Source of the DNA: Endomicrobium sp.
GTDB lineage: Bacteria; Elusimicrobiota; Endomicrobiia; Endomicrobiales; Endomicrobiaceae
Assembly (NCBI GenBank): GCA_031290155.1
Contig: JAITOB010000001.1
Coordinates: forward strand, 37,361 to 101,360
Reading direction: 5' to 3'
Length of the DNA stretch: 64,000 bases
Shown: one piece after another, positions 46,121 to 57,550 of the stretch
How the letters are laid out: each line of letters begins with the position of its first letter
Position numbering within the stretch: position 1 is the first letter of the stretch
The notes under the pieces: generated by a model
What the model was told of the DNA's origin: nothing
The model's database searches: none
Seen by the model: the letters and a program-made list of their open reading frames with translations, nothing else
Translations under genes and position numbers: made by a program

Positions 46121-46729
46121 TGAAAATGTTCATATAACATTTATTTTTTTGTTTCCTTTTTATTAAATGCGTGTGATGTAACTTACAAAAAAAACAATAT
46201 TAAGCAGGATTTAGAGAAAGTTTTAAAAAAAGAATACGGCAAAATTCAAAAGCGTATATTGTAGATAAAACTGCATATCTTGATATCGAGTTTTCAGAAC
46301 TTAGTCTTAAAAATAAAGACGCTGTTTTTCAAGCGATGCATAAAATAAGAAGTGCTGTATTCGTTATAACAAGAGTTGTTTTGAGTGGCGATTCAGATAC
46401 AAAGTATTTGATTGCAACAATTTATAACTGCGACAATACTTTAGCTTTCAGAATAGTAAAAAATATTGATGACATAAAAAGTTACTATTGCGGTTGCATT
46501 TCTAATAAGCAATCCGGTTTTCAATATTTTTTATATGCGTTATTCGATGTAATAAAATAAGACTCTTATATTATCGTTTTCCGGTACTATTGACAATAAG
46601 CTTATTCCTATAATTGAAATGATTTTACGGGAAGAAACTGAAATTTATTCAAAGAAATATAGTATGCTTTTTCAAGGCGTAAAAGTTTTTAACTCTCAAG
46701 GTGAATTTATGTTAAATATATCCAATTAA
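46121..46729 (+). pseudogene. Lipoprotein-like hypothetical protein, frameshifted
   Basis: 'FLFPF(Y)LLNACDVTYKKNN' lipobox-like start, then ORF 46336-46560 and a frame-shifted tail 'MILREETEIYSKKYSMLFQGVKVFNSQGEFMLNISN*'. Confidence 0.5.
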
Positions 46730-47240
46730 CTTTAGATAAATAGTCGTTGTATTTTTATAGTTCTGTCATTCTCAATACTTAATTAAATAAATATATTAAA
46801 TATTCAAAAACAATTAGAAGCAAAAATAAAAGCTGTAAATTAATATAAATAAATATATTCTTAGTAGTTTGTAAAAATTATTAGAATTAAAAAATAATGC
46901 ATATTACAAAATTGTACTTTAGTACTTTTTATAAATAGCGTTAAGATGATTTTGTTTTATTATAATTTAGTTAACCGTACTATAAAAGATTACTGCAGTC
47001 AATAAAGAAGTTTTATTATAAATTTATAATAAAATTTTAAGAAAGGAGGTAGTTTGTCAAAGGGGGATAAAACAATTAATTCTCTTTCTAATAATATAGT
47101 AATTAGCGCCAATTAAACGTATTTTAAAATGAGAATTGAATAAAATTTAGTATTCTCTCTGTAGTAAACAATTACAAAAGTTTTGATTTATTTGACAAGA
47201 TGAGGTATTATACATTAAAATTATACAAAAGAGAAAAATA

Positions 47241-48899
47241 ATGTTAGCGGATAAATATGTAAGGACTGATTATAAGTCGTATGAAGATTTTATAGAAAAT
47301 TGTAAGATATACGTCCCCCCAAATTTTAATTTTGCTTTTGATGTTGTGGATGAAATTGCGAAAATTTCACCTGATAAAAAAGCAATGGTATGGTGCAATC
47401 CTGAAGGAGAAGAAAGGATATTTACTTTTAATGATATAAAAAGCGAAAGTAATCGCGCTGCGAATTTCTTTAAATCTTTAGACATAAAAAAAGGCGATGC
47501 TGTAATGCTTATGCTAAAAAGGCGCTATGAGTATTGGTACTGCACGGTTGCTCTTCACAAATTAGGAGCTTTAGTAATTCCAGCAACGCATCTTTTAACT
47601 GCCAAAGATATAAATTATAGAGTTAAAGCTGCGGGTATAACTATGATTATTGCAGCGGCTGATAAAAGAATTATAGATGTTGTCAACGAAGCAAAAAAAG
47701 ATTTGGCAGAATTAAAAACTGTAGTTTCTGTAAACGGTTATGCATCCGGCTGGGTTGAGTATTCTAAAGAAGTTAAAAATTGTTCTGATGTTTTTGAAAG
47801 ACCGTTTGGCTCGGAAACTACAAATATAGGGGATAAATTTTTATTGTATTTTACTTCAGGCACTACTGGAATACCTAAAATGGTTTATCATAATTTTGCA
47901 TATCCCTTAGGTCATATTATTACTGCCAGATTTTGGCAGAATTTAGATGATTCAAGTCTGCATCTTACGGTGGCTGATACTGGCTGGGCTAAAGCTGCGT
48001 GGGGGAAAATATATGGACAATGGTTATGTGGTGCTTGTGTTTTCACTTATGATTACGAAAGGTTTAATCCTAAAGATTTAATAGAAAAAATAGTAAAATA
48101 CGAGATTACGTCGTTTTGCGCTCCGCCTACTGTTTACAGACATATGGTTAAGGAAGATTTTTCTAAATATGATTTGTCAAAACTAAAATATGCTGAAACT
48201 GCGGGCGAACCGTTAAATCCTGAAGTTTTTCATCAATTTAAAAAATGGATGGGTATTGAAATAAAAGAAGGATTCGGTCAAACTGAAACGGTTGCTTTTG
48301 CAGCGACATTTCCATGGATACGTGTAAAACCCGGGGCTGTAGGCAAATCTTCCGCCGGATGGGATATTGATATTGTTGACGCTGAAAATAATTCCTGTGG
48401 TTATGGTCAGGAAGGGCGGCTTATAATTAGAACTGACAAACAAAATCCCGTAGGTTTATTTTCAGGATACTACAAAGATAAAAAACTGACAGAAACTTTT
48501 TGGAAAAACGGTATTTATGATACCGGCGATGTGGCATATAGAGATGAAGACGGGTACATTTGGTTTGTCGGTCGTTCTGATGATGTTATAAAAAGTTCTG
48601 GGTACAAAATAGGCCCCCTTGAAGTTGAAAGCGTTTTAATGGAACATCCATGCGTGTTCGAATGCGCAGTAACCGGGGCGCCGGATAAAGACAGAGGAGC
48701 TGTAGTGAAAGCTTCAATTGTGCTTGCAAAAGGATATCAACCAAGCTCAAAACTTATAATAGAGCTTCAGGAATATGTTAAAAAAGTTACGGCTCCTTAT
48801 AAATATCCCAGAGTCATTGAGTTTGTAAAAGAACTTCCAAAAACAATAAGCGGAAAAATCAAAAGAAAAGAAATAAAGGAAAACAATAGTAATATATGA
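47241..48899 (+). CDS. AMP-forming acyl-CoA/acetyl-CoA synthetase
   Basis: 'LLYFTSGTTGIPKMVYHN', 'IKEGFGQTETV', 'YDTGDVAYRDEDGYIWFVGRSDDVIKSSGYKIGPLEVE', 'KTISGKIKRKEIK'. Confidence 0.92.
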   Translation: MLADKYVRTDYKSYEDFIENCKIYVPPNFNFAFDVVDEIAKISPDKKAMVWCNPEGEERIFTFNDIKSESNRAANFFKSLDIKKGDAVMLMLKRRYEYWYCTVALHKLGALVIPATHLLTAKDINYRVKAAGITMIIAAADKRIIDVVNEAKKDLAELKTVVSVNGYASGWVEYSKEVKNCSDVFERPFGSETTNIGDKFLLYFTSGTTGIPKMVYHNFAYPLGHIITARFWQNLDDSSLHLTVADTGWAKAAWGKIYGQWLCGACVFTYDYERFNPKDLIEKIVKYEITSFCAPPTVYRHMVKEDFSKYDLSKLKYAETAGEPLNPEVFHQFKKWMGIEIKEGFGQTETVAFAATFPWIRVKPGAVGKSSAGWDIDIVDAENNSCGYGQEGRLIIRTDKQNPVGLFSGYYKDKKLTETFWKNGIYDTGDVAYRDEDGYIWFVGRSDDVIKSSGYKIGPLEVESVLMEHPCVFECAVTGAPDKDRGAVVKASIVLAKGYQPSSKLIIELQEYVKKVTAPYKYPRVIEFVKELPKTISGKIKRKEIKENNSNI

Positions 48900-48933
48900 A
48901 ATTGATTTTATTTAATCAAGGGAGGTATATTGT

Positions 48934-49935
48934 ATGGATATAAGAAAGCATATTTTAGATCTAGCAAAAAAAATAAAAGGCAAAGTTATTTTACCTGAGA
49001 GCTTCGATACGAGAGTTTTAAAAGCCGCTCAAATGCTTACAAAAGATGGAGTAGCTTCGGTTATTTTGCCTGCCAAAGATATAAGAGAAGTTGAAAGAAT
49101 TGCATCAGCTTCTAATATAGATTTAAATGGAATTGAAATAATTAAAATAGATAGAAATCTCCTTGATGAAAAGAAAATTAAAGAATTTGTTGATGCAAGA
49201 TCGCAAAAAGGAGTTAATGTGCAGGATGCATTAAATCTTTTAAATGAACCTGTATATTTTTCAATGATGTATTTAAAAAGCAGAAAATGTAACGCTTGTG
49301 TTGTAGGTGCGGTTTACGATACCGCAGACGTTTTAAGAGCTGCCATTCACGTAATTGGCACTGCTGAAGGCATAAAACTAGTTTCTTCATATCTCCTCAT
49401 GATTCCGCCAGAGGAACATTTTATTGCAAAAGATCCGGTAATGTTTGCTGATTGCGGCGTAAATCCTGATCCTCAGGCTTTAGGGTTAAAAGATATAGCT
49501 GTTTCAACAGTTATGAATTTTAAAAAACTTTTTCCCGGCAGGCAAGCAAATGTTGCAATGCTTTCTTTTTCAACAAAAGGCAGTGCAAAGAATAAAATTT
49601 TATCAAAAATAATAGAAGCAACAGAGCTTACCAAAAATCATTTTAAAGGATATGCTGACATAAATATTGATGGGGAGATCCAGTTTGATGCTTCTGTTAT
49701 TCCCAGTGTCGGCAAAAGGAAAGCGCGCGATTCTTCTGTTGCCGGCAAGGCAAACATTTTAGTTTTTCCTGATTTAAACTCCGGAAATATTGGTTATAAA
49801 ATTGCGGAAAGGTATGGAAGTTTTCAGGCTTTAGGTCCGATAATTCAAGGACTTGCTCTCCCCGTAAGCGATTTAAGCAGAGGTTCTAGCGCAGACGATA
49901 TATATTTAATAAGCGCAATTATGTTGCTCAAATAA
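48934..49935 (+). CDS. pta: Phosphate acetyltransferase
   Basis: 'KVILPESFDTRVLKAAQMLTKDGVASVILPA', 'GVNPDPQALGLKDIAVSTVMNFKKLFPG', 'VLVFPDLNSGNIGYKIAERYGSFQALGPIIQGLALPVSDLSRGSSADDIY'-type C-terminus. Confidence 0.93.
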   Translation: MDIRKHILDLAKKIKGKVILPESFDTRVLKAAQMLTKDGVASVILPAKDIREVERIASASNIDLNGIEIIKIDRNLLDEKKIKEFVDARSQKGVNVQDALNLLNEPVYFSMMYLKSRKCNACVVGAVYDTADVLRAAIHVIGTAEGIKLVSSYLLMIPPEEHFIAKDPVMFADCGVNPDPQALGLKDIAVSTVMNFKKLFPGRQANVAMLSFSTKGSAKNKILSKIIEATELTKNHFKGYADINIDGEIQFDASVIPSVGKRKARDSSVAGKANILVFPDLNSGNIGYKIAERYGSFQALGPIIQGLALPVSDLSRGSSADDIYLISAIMLLK

Positions 49936-50112
49936 TAACTTTATAGCAACCTACAACACTTATTTATAAAAATGTTTATACGTAAACCAAAAAGATATCT
50001 TGAAATTTTTAATAATAGTTAAATAATCTTTTAAGGCGCTGTTATAATTATTAATTATAAGGCTGTTTAGTATCCTTAAAACAAATAATTACTAAAAAAA
50101 TTTATCAGATTA

Positions 50113-50937
50113 TCAACTAATTCTGATTGCAGGACATCGTCGGTCTCTTTTAGGTATAAGAAGATTTATATTTGAGGTGCCTTCTCTTATAAGTATTTTT
50201 CTTGTGGTATTTACAGCAATTTCACGAGTATTGTGATGGCTGCTTATATGTGCAAGAAAAACATATTTTAGACTCTCGTTATCCGTGGAGAGTCTTTTAA
50301 TTTCAGCAATAGCGCTTGCGGCGCTTTCATTTGACAGATGTCCCCAGTCGCTTAATATCCACTTTTTGTTATCATAAGGTCTAAAACTTGAATCCAGCAT
50401 CGTTTTATTATAATTTGATTCCATTACTAAAATATTGCTGTTAACTAAACTTTTTATAATCTTACTGCAAATTTTACCGGTATCTGTAACATAGCCTATT
50501 TTATATTTTTTTACGTTTACTATAGAAGAAAAAGTAAACCCAAGCGTATGGGAAATGTGCGCGTCTTTGTGATAAACGTCAAAAGAATCAACGACAATAT
50601 CTTTAACCTTAAAAGTCTTGTTAAAAGATATGTTAATACACTTTGCGACTTTTTTAGCGTATTTTCTAGAAAGATCTTCAAAAATATCTTTATGCAGATA
50701 AATTGGAATATTATTTTTAAGTAAAAAACTAAAGCCTGAAGTGCTTATATGATCCGTATGAACATGAGTTATAACTGTTGCAGTTAAATTTTCAGGAGGA
50801 ATACCTAAACTAGCGAGATTTTCCATTATATATCTAGCGCTGCATCCGCAGTCAACTAAAATAGCTGCTTCTTCAGTCCAAATTACAGAGCAGTTACCGC
50901 TTGATCCGCTTGCAAGGATACAAAAATTTAAGCTCAA
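50113..50937 (-). CDS. MBL-fold metallohydrolase (YycJ/WalJ-like)
   Basis: 'NFCILASGSSGNCSVIWTEEAAILVDCGCSARYI', 'ATVITHVHTDHIS', 'GYVTDTGKI', 'VFLAHISSHHN'. Confidence 0.88.
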   Translation of the reverse strand: MSLNFCILASGSSGNCSVIWTEEAAILVDCGCSARYIMENLASLGIPPENLTATVITHVHTDHISTSGFSFLLKNNIPIYLHKDIFEDLSRKYAKKVAKCINISFNKTFKVKDIVVDSFDVYHKDAHISHTLGFTFSSIVNVKKYKIGYVTDTGKICSKIIKSLVNSNILVMESNYNKTMLDSSFRPYDNKKWILSDWGHLSNESAASAIAEIKRLSTDNESLKYVFLAHISSHHNTREIAVNTTRKILIREGTSNINLLIPKRDRRCPAIRIS

Positions 50938-52046
50938 AGTTCTTTCGCTACTCTTTCTATTGTTTTAACTGCTAATTCAACTGCAGAATTTATATCTTTA
51001 ATATTGAAAACAGATGTTGGAGCATGAATATATCTTGTAGGGATACTTAAAATACCGCAAAGGATTCCTTCTCTGTTTGTATATATTACAGCGCCGTCTG
51101 TCATACCGCCGTCAATTATGTCTATCTGATGAGAGATATTGTTTTCACGTGCAGTTTCAATGATAATTTTATGCACTTTTTGTGGAACTATTGTTCCTCT
51201 GCCTGAAGCCTCTATCATTGTTATAGCAACCCCTTTTCCGAGTTTTAATGCAGAAACCTTTTCTTCAATCCCCGGCATATCACCCGCGGCAGTAGTGTCT
51301 ATTATCAGCGCAAAATCCGGATTTATTTTAAAAGATGAGGTTTTTCCTCCTTTTAAACCAACTTCTTCCTGCACAGTAGCACATGCATAAATTTCCGCAT
51401 CTAAATTTTCTGATTTTGCCAAAGTTTCCATAATTTTTATCATAGCATAACAGCTTATTCTGTTATCGGCGGCTTTTCCATAATAAAAGTTGCTGTTTAA
51501 AATGCCTGCATCAGGCTCAAAAATTATTTGGTCGCCGATGTCTATAACTTTCAAAACTTCTTCTCTTGAAGACAATCCTATATCTATAAACATGTTATCA
51601 TATTTAATAGGTATTTTTGCTTCTTCTGCAGTCATTAAATGAGGTGGTTTTGTTCCTATTATTCCAGTTATATGTTCGCCTTTTTTATTAATAATTTCTA
51701 CTGTTTTTCCTGGAAGAATTGAATCATTTAAACCGCCGACTTTAATAAAATATATAAATCCTTTTTCAGATACATATTTTACAAGCATACCTACTTCATC
51801 CATGTGAGCAGCAATCATTATTTTTTTGCTGTTTTTCTCTGAATTTCCGGTTTTATTAGTTTTACCGATAACATTTCCTAATTTATCAGTTTTAACGCTG
51901 TCACAAATTTTGGAAAGAGCCTCTATCATAATTTTTGCAGTATTTTCTTCATAACCTGAGATCCCTGCAGATATCAACAAATCTTTAAGTAGTTTTTCCA
52001 TTTTGTTTCTCCATATATTTTTTGCGTTTTTTATAGTATTATACAT
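50934..52046 (-). CDS. M42-family glutamyl aminopeptidase/endoglucanase; real start likely MEKLLKDLLISAG
   Basis: 'KIMIAAHMDEVGMLVKYV', 'FYYGKAADNRISCYAMIKIM', 'ATVQEEVGLKGGKTSSF', 'IIDGGMTDGAVIY', 'IPTRYIHAPTSVFNIKDI'. Confidence 0.92.
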   Translation of the reverse strand: MYNTIKNAKNIWRNKMEKLLKDLLISAGISGYEENTAKIMIEALSKICDSVKTDKLGNVIGKTNKTGNSEKNSKKIMIAAHMDEVGMLVKYVSEKGFIYFIKVGGLNDSILPGKTVEIINKKGEHITGIIGTKPPHLMTAEEAKIPIKYDNMFIDIGLSSREEVLKVIDIGDQIIFEPDAGILNSNFYYGKAADNRISCYAMIKIMETLAKSENLDAEIYACATVQEEVGLKGGKTSSFKINPDFALIIDTTAAGDMPGIEEKVSALKLGKGVAITMIEASGRGTIVPQKVHKIIIETARENNISHQIDIIDGGMTDGAVIYTNREGILCGILSIPTRYIHAPTSVFNIKDINSAVELAVKTIERVAKEL

Positions 52047-52116
52047 TTTTTATACTTAAATGCTATAATCTATATTGTCGCTGTGAAAAAATTATAATAT
52101 ATACGAATTAATTTTA

Positions 52117-52146
52117 TTGACAATATAAATATCTTTTCCGTATAAT
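52117..52146 (+). promoter_or_regulatory. Consensus sigma70 promoter TTGACA - 18 nt - TATAAT
   Basis: TTGACA 52117-52122, TATAAT 52141-52146, ~300 bp upstream of yjbQ. Confidence 0.7.
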
Positions 52147-52154
52147 TAATCTAA

Positions 52155-52445
52155 TTTAGAATTCTATAAGAAAATATTTATAATGACAATAAGAAATGCA
52201 CGTCAGCAACGGGCGCGAGATGGTGAGTGGCCAAGGACGGCGGTTCAATCCCCCCCCCTTAGCTCCAAAATTAGTATGGGATTTTAATATGTAATTTTAA
52301 ATAAGAATATGCCTTTCGAATGCAAGATGATTGCCGTGTGGAAAATTATGAGCGTATGTTTACGCTTGTGCGAGGTGGTGTGCGCCGAATGTCCGGGAGC
52401 AAATGTTTAATCCACTCAGCTCCTAATGTATAAGGAGTTAACAAA
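52155..52445 (+). promoter_or_regulatory. Putative structured 5' leader upstream of yjbQ, with two related segments and an SD-sequestering hairpin
   Basis: AGCTCCT (52418-52424) can pair with AGGAGTT (52433-52439, containing the SD) around an 8-nt loop; GCTCC (52419-52423) can alternatively pair with GGAGC (52396-52400). Segments ~52209-52267 and ~52372-52423 share 'GCGAGRTGGTG..G.GCC.A', 'TTYAATCC' and 'AGCTCC' in order. Confidence 0.4.
52250..52258 (+). repeat. Homopolymeric C tract (C9) within the yjbQ leader
   Basis: Direct reading 'cggttcaatccccccccccttagctcc' region; C run at 52250-52258. Confidence 0.85.
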
Positions 52446-52855
52446 ATGATTTATTCAGAGTATGTTAACCGTGAAACTAAAGGCTACACCGATGTTCTTG
52501 ACATAATAAAAGACGTTGAAAGAATTATTACTCGTTCGGGTATTACAAACGGTATAGTAACTTTAAGCGTAACAAGTTCCACATCTGTTGTTACAGCTGT
52601 TGAGTTTGAGCCAGGTCTTGTTGCGGATTTTCGTAAAACTCTTGAAGTAATCGCTTCTGTAAAGGGCGTTTATAACCATAACGAAGAATGGTGTGACGGC
52701 AATGGTTTTGCGCATATACTTTCTCCATTAAATGTCCATAAACCATACCAGTTGTATCTAAATCGTTAATGCCGGGAACTTGGTAGCGATAATTTTAGTA
52801 GATTTGATAATAGACCTAGAAGCAGGAAAGTTTTTGTTGAAGTTCTTGGAGAATA
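52446..52855 (+). pseudogene. yjbQ: YjbQ/UPF0047 family protein, 3' part frameshifted
   Basis: Frame 1 'MIYSEYVNRETKGYTDVLDIIKDVERIITRSGITNGIVTLSVTSSTSVVTAVEFEPGLV...HILSPLN'; then other frames 'PVVSKSLMPGTW' and 'NRPRSRKVFVEVLGE*', the conserved C-terminus. Confidence 0.8.
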
Positions 52856-52861
52856 AAAGCA

Positions 52862-53431
52862 GTGGTTTTAAAAGTTATTGCAGGCACAGCTCGAGGAAGA
52901 ATATTAAAAATTTCGCCGCAAGGGGAATCCATACGACCTATGCTTGGCAGAATTAAGAAATCGATTTTTGACATAATACAGTTTAAGATTTATAATTCTG
53001 TCTTTATTGACTTGTTTGCAGGAGTGGGATCGGTAGGAATTGAGGCTCTTTCACGAGGTGCTAAAAAAGTAGTTTTTGCAGAATTAAGCAATATTTCATT
53101 ATCGTTGATTGAACATAATATAAACATTCTTGGATTTAATGACAGAGCTGAAATTGTTAAATGCGACGTAATAAAAGATTTTTATGTTTTAAAAAATAAA
53201 TATGATATAGTTTTTATCGGTCCTCCTTATAAAGATAGAAATAAAAGCCCTCTTGCTCTTACATATCCCGCCTTAAAAAATGCAGTGAGATACGATATTT
53301 TAAATGACGCCTCTGTTCTCATAACCCAAAAGCATATAAAAGAACCTGTAGGAAATGTTGCAGGCATTGAATGTTTTAGAATAGAAAAATATGGCGACAC
53401 TGTGATTTCTTTTTATAAAAAACAAGAGTAG
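52862..53431 (+). CDS. rsmD: 16S rRNA (guanine966-N2)-methyltransferase RsmD (GTG start)
   Basis: 'VIAGTARGRILKISPQGESIRPMLGRIKKSIFDII', 'FIDLFAGVGSVGIEALSRGAKKVVFAE', 'DIVFIGPPY'. Confidence 0.92.
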   Translation: MVLKVIAGTARGRILKISPQGESIRPMLGRIKKSIFDIIQFKIYNSVFIDLFAGVGSVGIEALSRGAKKVVFAELSNISLSLIEHNINILGFNDRAEIVKCDVIKDFYVLKNKYDIVFIGPPYKDRNKSPLALTYPALKNAVRYDILNDASVLITQKHIKEPVGNVAGIECFRIEKYGDTVISFYKKQE

Positions 53432-53442
53432 AAATATAATAA

Positions 53443-54156
53443 ATGAGACAAGATTTTAAAATAAGTTATTCAAGAATCAGCACATATTTGTTTTGTCCGT
53501 ACAAATACAAACTAATATATTTCGATGGTTTTCATATGCCGGTTAATGCAGATATTACTTTCGGGCATATTATCCATAAAACACTGGAAAAATTCCACCG
53601 TAATAAAGAACAAACTTATGAGGTTTTATCTGAGTGTTATGATAATGCTTGGAAAAATGACGGCTTTGATGATCCTCAGCAGATTTTTGAATATTATGAA
53701 CGCGGCAGACAAATGCTTTTGAATTATTATAAATCTTTCAGCAGTTTAAATACAGAAGTTTTATATGTTGAAAAAGCATTTGATGCGAATATAGGCAAGT
53801 ACAAATTCATGGGTATTATTGATAGAATTGATAAATGCAGCGATGGCAAATATGAAATTATAGATTACAAAACTCACGCAAAAGTGTGGAACCAAGAAAA
53901 GATAGACCAAGATTTACAATTAAGTTTTTATGTGTATGCTTGTAAAAACGTTTTTGGTTTTAATTTAGATAAAATATCAATCTATTTTTTATCAGAAAAT
54001 AAGAAAATTTATACAAGAAGATCTAAAAATGAAATATCTTGCGCAATAAATCTTGCGATAGAAACTGCAGAAAATATAGAAATTGAAAATTTTGGCCCGG
54101 ATATTTCAAAGTGTAAAATATGTAGCTTTAAATTAAAATGCGGGTATTCTAGTTGA
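53443..54156 (+). CDS. PD-(D/E)XK-family (RecB-like) nuclease
   Basis: 'KISYSRISTYLFCPYKYKLIYFDG', 'FGHIIHKTLEKFH', 'IIDRIDKCSDGKYEIIDYKTH', C-terminal cysteines 'CKICSFKLKCGY'. Confidence 0.85.
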   Translation: MRQDFKISYSRISTYLFCPYKYKLIYFDGFHMPVNADITFGHIIHKTLEKFHRNKEQTYEVLSECYDNAWKNDGFDDPQQIFEYYERGRQMLLNYYKSFSSLNTEVLYVEKAFDANIGKYKFMGIIDRIDKCSDGKYEIIDYKTHAKVWNQEKIDQDLQLSFYVYACKNVFGFNLDKISIYFLSENKKIYTRRSKNEISCAINLAIETAENIEIENFGPDISKCKICSFKLKCGYSS

Positions 54157-54287
54157 AGATAGAAAACGAAATAAATAACGAAGATATAAATTAAATTTGT
54201 TGTCATTACATAGTTTGACTTGGAGCTTGCTTCTAGAGTTGCCGGTTTTGTTTACAACGATGTGAGATTATTAAGAGGTTATATTAA

Positions 54288-55033
54288 ATGAAATCTCTGA
54301 CAGTAGTAAAATTTAGCGGCAGTCTGACTAAAAATATCAAAGCAAGAACAAATTTCTTAGAGAACTTGCCGTAATTTCACGAAAACAAAATATTATTTTA
54401 GTACATGGCGGCAGGCCTGAAATGAATGCATTGCTTGAAAAATTTGCAATAACAAGTAAATTTTAAACGGTTTAAGGTTTACTGATACAGATACGCTTGG
54501 AATTGTTGTAAATATAGGTTTGAGCGGAAAAGTAAACAGACTTTTAACTACAGGTCTTATAAAAAATGGTGCGAATGCAGTAGGAATATCCGGTAAAAAC
54601 GGAAGAAGCATAATCTGTAAGTAAATTAAAAATCTTGGTTTTGTAGGCGAACCTGTTAAGGTGAACAAAAAGCTTATAGATGTCTTAATAAAAGCTGGAT
54701 TTTTATTGGTTATAGCTTTCTATTGTAGCTGATGCCAAAGGAAACGTAATGAATGTTAATGCCGATGCTTTACCGCTTCAATAGCCGTATCTTTTAAAGC
54801 GCAAAACTTATATTCTTAACAGATAGATGTTGCCGGGGTGCTTGATAAAAATCAAAATACAATTAAAGAAATTAAAATTGATGAAATAAACGGTTTAATA
54901 AAAATCAAACCATAACATGATACCAAAAATTAAAGCTTGTGCTGTTTTCAGTTAAAAAGGCGTAAAAGAAATATGGATAGCAGACGGTATAGCCGGATTA
55001 ACCGACATAAAAGGAACATCGGTAAAGCGTTAA
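54288..55033 (+). pseudogene. argB: Acetylglutamate kinase, frameshifted
   Basis: Multi-frame reading: 'VVKFSGSLTKN', 'IILVHGGRPEMNALLEKFAI', 'NGLRFTDTDTLGIV..NIGLSGKVNRLLTTGLIKNGANAVGISGKNG', 'IADAKGNVMNVNADA', 'DVAGVLDKNQN', 'KGVKEIWIADGIAG'. Confidence 0.85.
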
Positions 55034-55113
55034 TTAATAATTGTACGATAGCTGCGTGTTGTGTAATGTTGTTTTTATAAACTTAGTCTCTATAGAGGGA
55101 ATATTGTTATTGA

Positions 55114-56271
<1,158 letters not shown>

Positions 56272-56290
<19 letters not shown>

Positions 56291-57529
56291 ACGGTAAATC
56301 CGCAGTAGAAAAAGAAAGCGTGCGTAAAGTAGTTGTTGCTTATTCCGGCGGACTTGACACATCTATTATTCTTTCTTTCATGGGTAAAAGAAAATTATAA
56401 TTGCGAAGTCGTGGCATGCTGCGTAGACGTAGGACAAGGAAAAGAATTAAAAGGATTAAATAAAAAGCAAAAAACAGGCGCCTCAAAATCGTATATAATT
56501 GATGCAAAAAAGAATTTGTTACGGATTATATTTTATCCTGCAGTCAAAGCAAACGCTTTGTATGAAGGAAAGTATTTCTTAGGGACATCGCTTGCAAGAC
56601 CGATAATTGCTAATAAAATCGCAGATATTGTAAAGAAAGAAAATGCAGATGCTGTTTGCCACGGAGCTACAGGCAAAGGGAACGATCAAGTAAGATTTGA
56701 ACTTGCTTTTAAGGCTTTAATCAAATGTAAAGATTATAGCTCCCTGGAGAGAGTGGGATATAAAATCAAAAGAAGATGCAATTGATTATGCTAAAATAAG
56801 AAAACATTTCCGTACCTGTAACTAAAGACAAACCGTATTCTTTGGATGCTAATTTGTGACATGTTTCTTATGGAGGCGGTATTCTGGAAAATCTTGACAA
56901 CGAATATGATGAATCAATGTTTAAAATGACTGTTTCTCCTGAAAAAGCTCCTAACAAAAACACGTATATTACAATCTCATTTGAACGTGGCATTCCAGTT
57001 TCTGTAGACGGTAAAAACTTATACCTGTAGAGCTTGATTAAAATTAAATGAAATAGCAGGAACAAATGGTATAGGAGAACCGATATTGTTGAAAACAGGC
57101 TTGTGGGTATGAAATCGAGAGAATCTCCTGCAGCCGTTGTTTTATATGTGGTCATGAGGAACTGGAATCTATTGTCGTTGACCGCGATACATTACATTTT
57201 AAACAATCGCTTTCTCCTAAATATGCAGAAATTGCATATTATGGTTTATGTTCTCTTCGCTTAGGCAGGCTCTTGACACTTTTATTAATGAACCTCAGAA
57301 ATATGTTTACCGGTACTGTGAAATTAAAGCTTTATAAAGGAACTATTACGCCTGTCTCAAGAACTGCAAAATATTCTCTGTACTCAGAAAAAATTGCTGC
57401 TTTTGAAAAAGATGAAATATTATAATCATAAAGATGCAGAAGGGTTTATTAATCTTTGGGGGATTGCCTTTAAAAGCACAGACTATGATAAGAAAAAAAC
57501 AAATAAATGTATTTTATTTTACAGAGTGA
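56272..57529 (+). pseudogene. argG: Argininosuccinate synthase, frameshifted
   Basis: 'RKVVVAYSGGLDTSIILS', 'VKENYNCEVVACCVDVGQGKELKGL', 'YFLGTSLARPIIANKIADIVKKENADAVCHGATGKGNDQVRFELAFKAL'; decayed C-terminal part. Confidence 0.9.
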
Positions 57530-57550
57530 ATTAAAAAATTTAAATTATAT

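Noticed and set aside
47192-47221. Promoter TTGACA...TAAAAT upstream of the acyl-CoA synthetase
   Set aside because: The -35 is perfect but the -10 and spacing are ambiguous in very AT-rich sequence.
46740-47230. Possible pseudogene or small RNA in the long intergenic region
   Set aside because: AT-rich with no clear structure, terminator or homologous reading frame.
52199-52290. tRNA gene or 3' half of a circularly permuted tmRNA
   Set aside because: T-arm-like 'GGTTCAATCC' and 'TAGCTCCA' are present, but I could not find a matching 5' acceptor strand, D-arm, anticodon arm or tag reading frame; left as a test in findings.
52155-52445. TPP, cobalamin, lysine or glycine riboswitch
   Set aside because: Some short matches (e.g. 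GCCGAA, GGAGCAAA) but the defining consensus blocks are missing.
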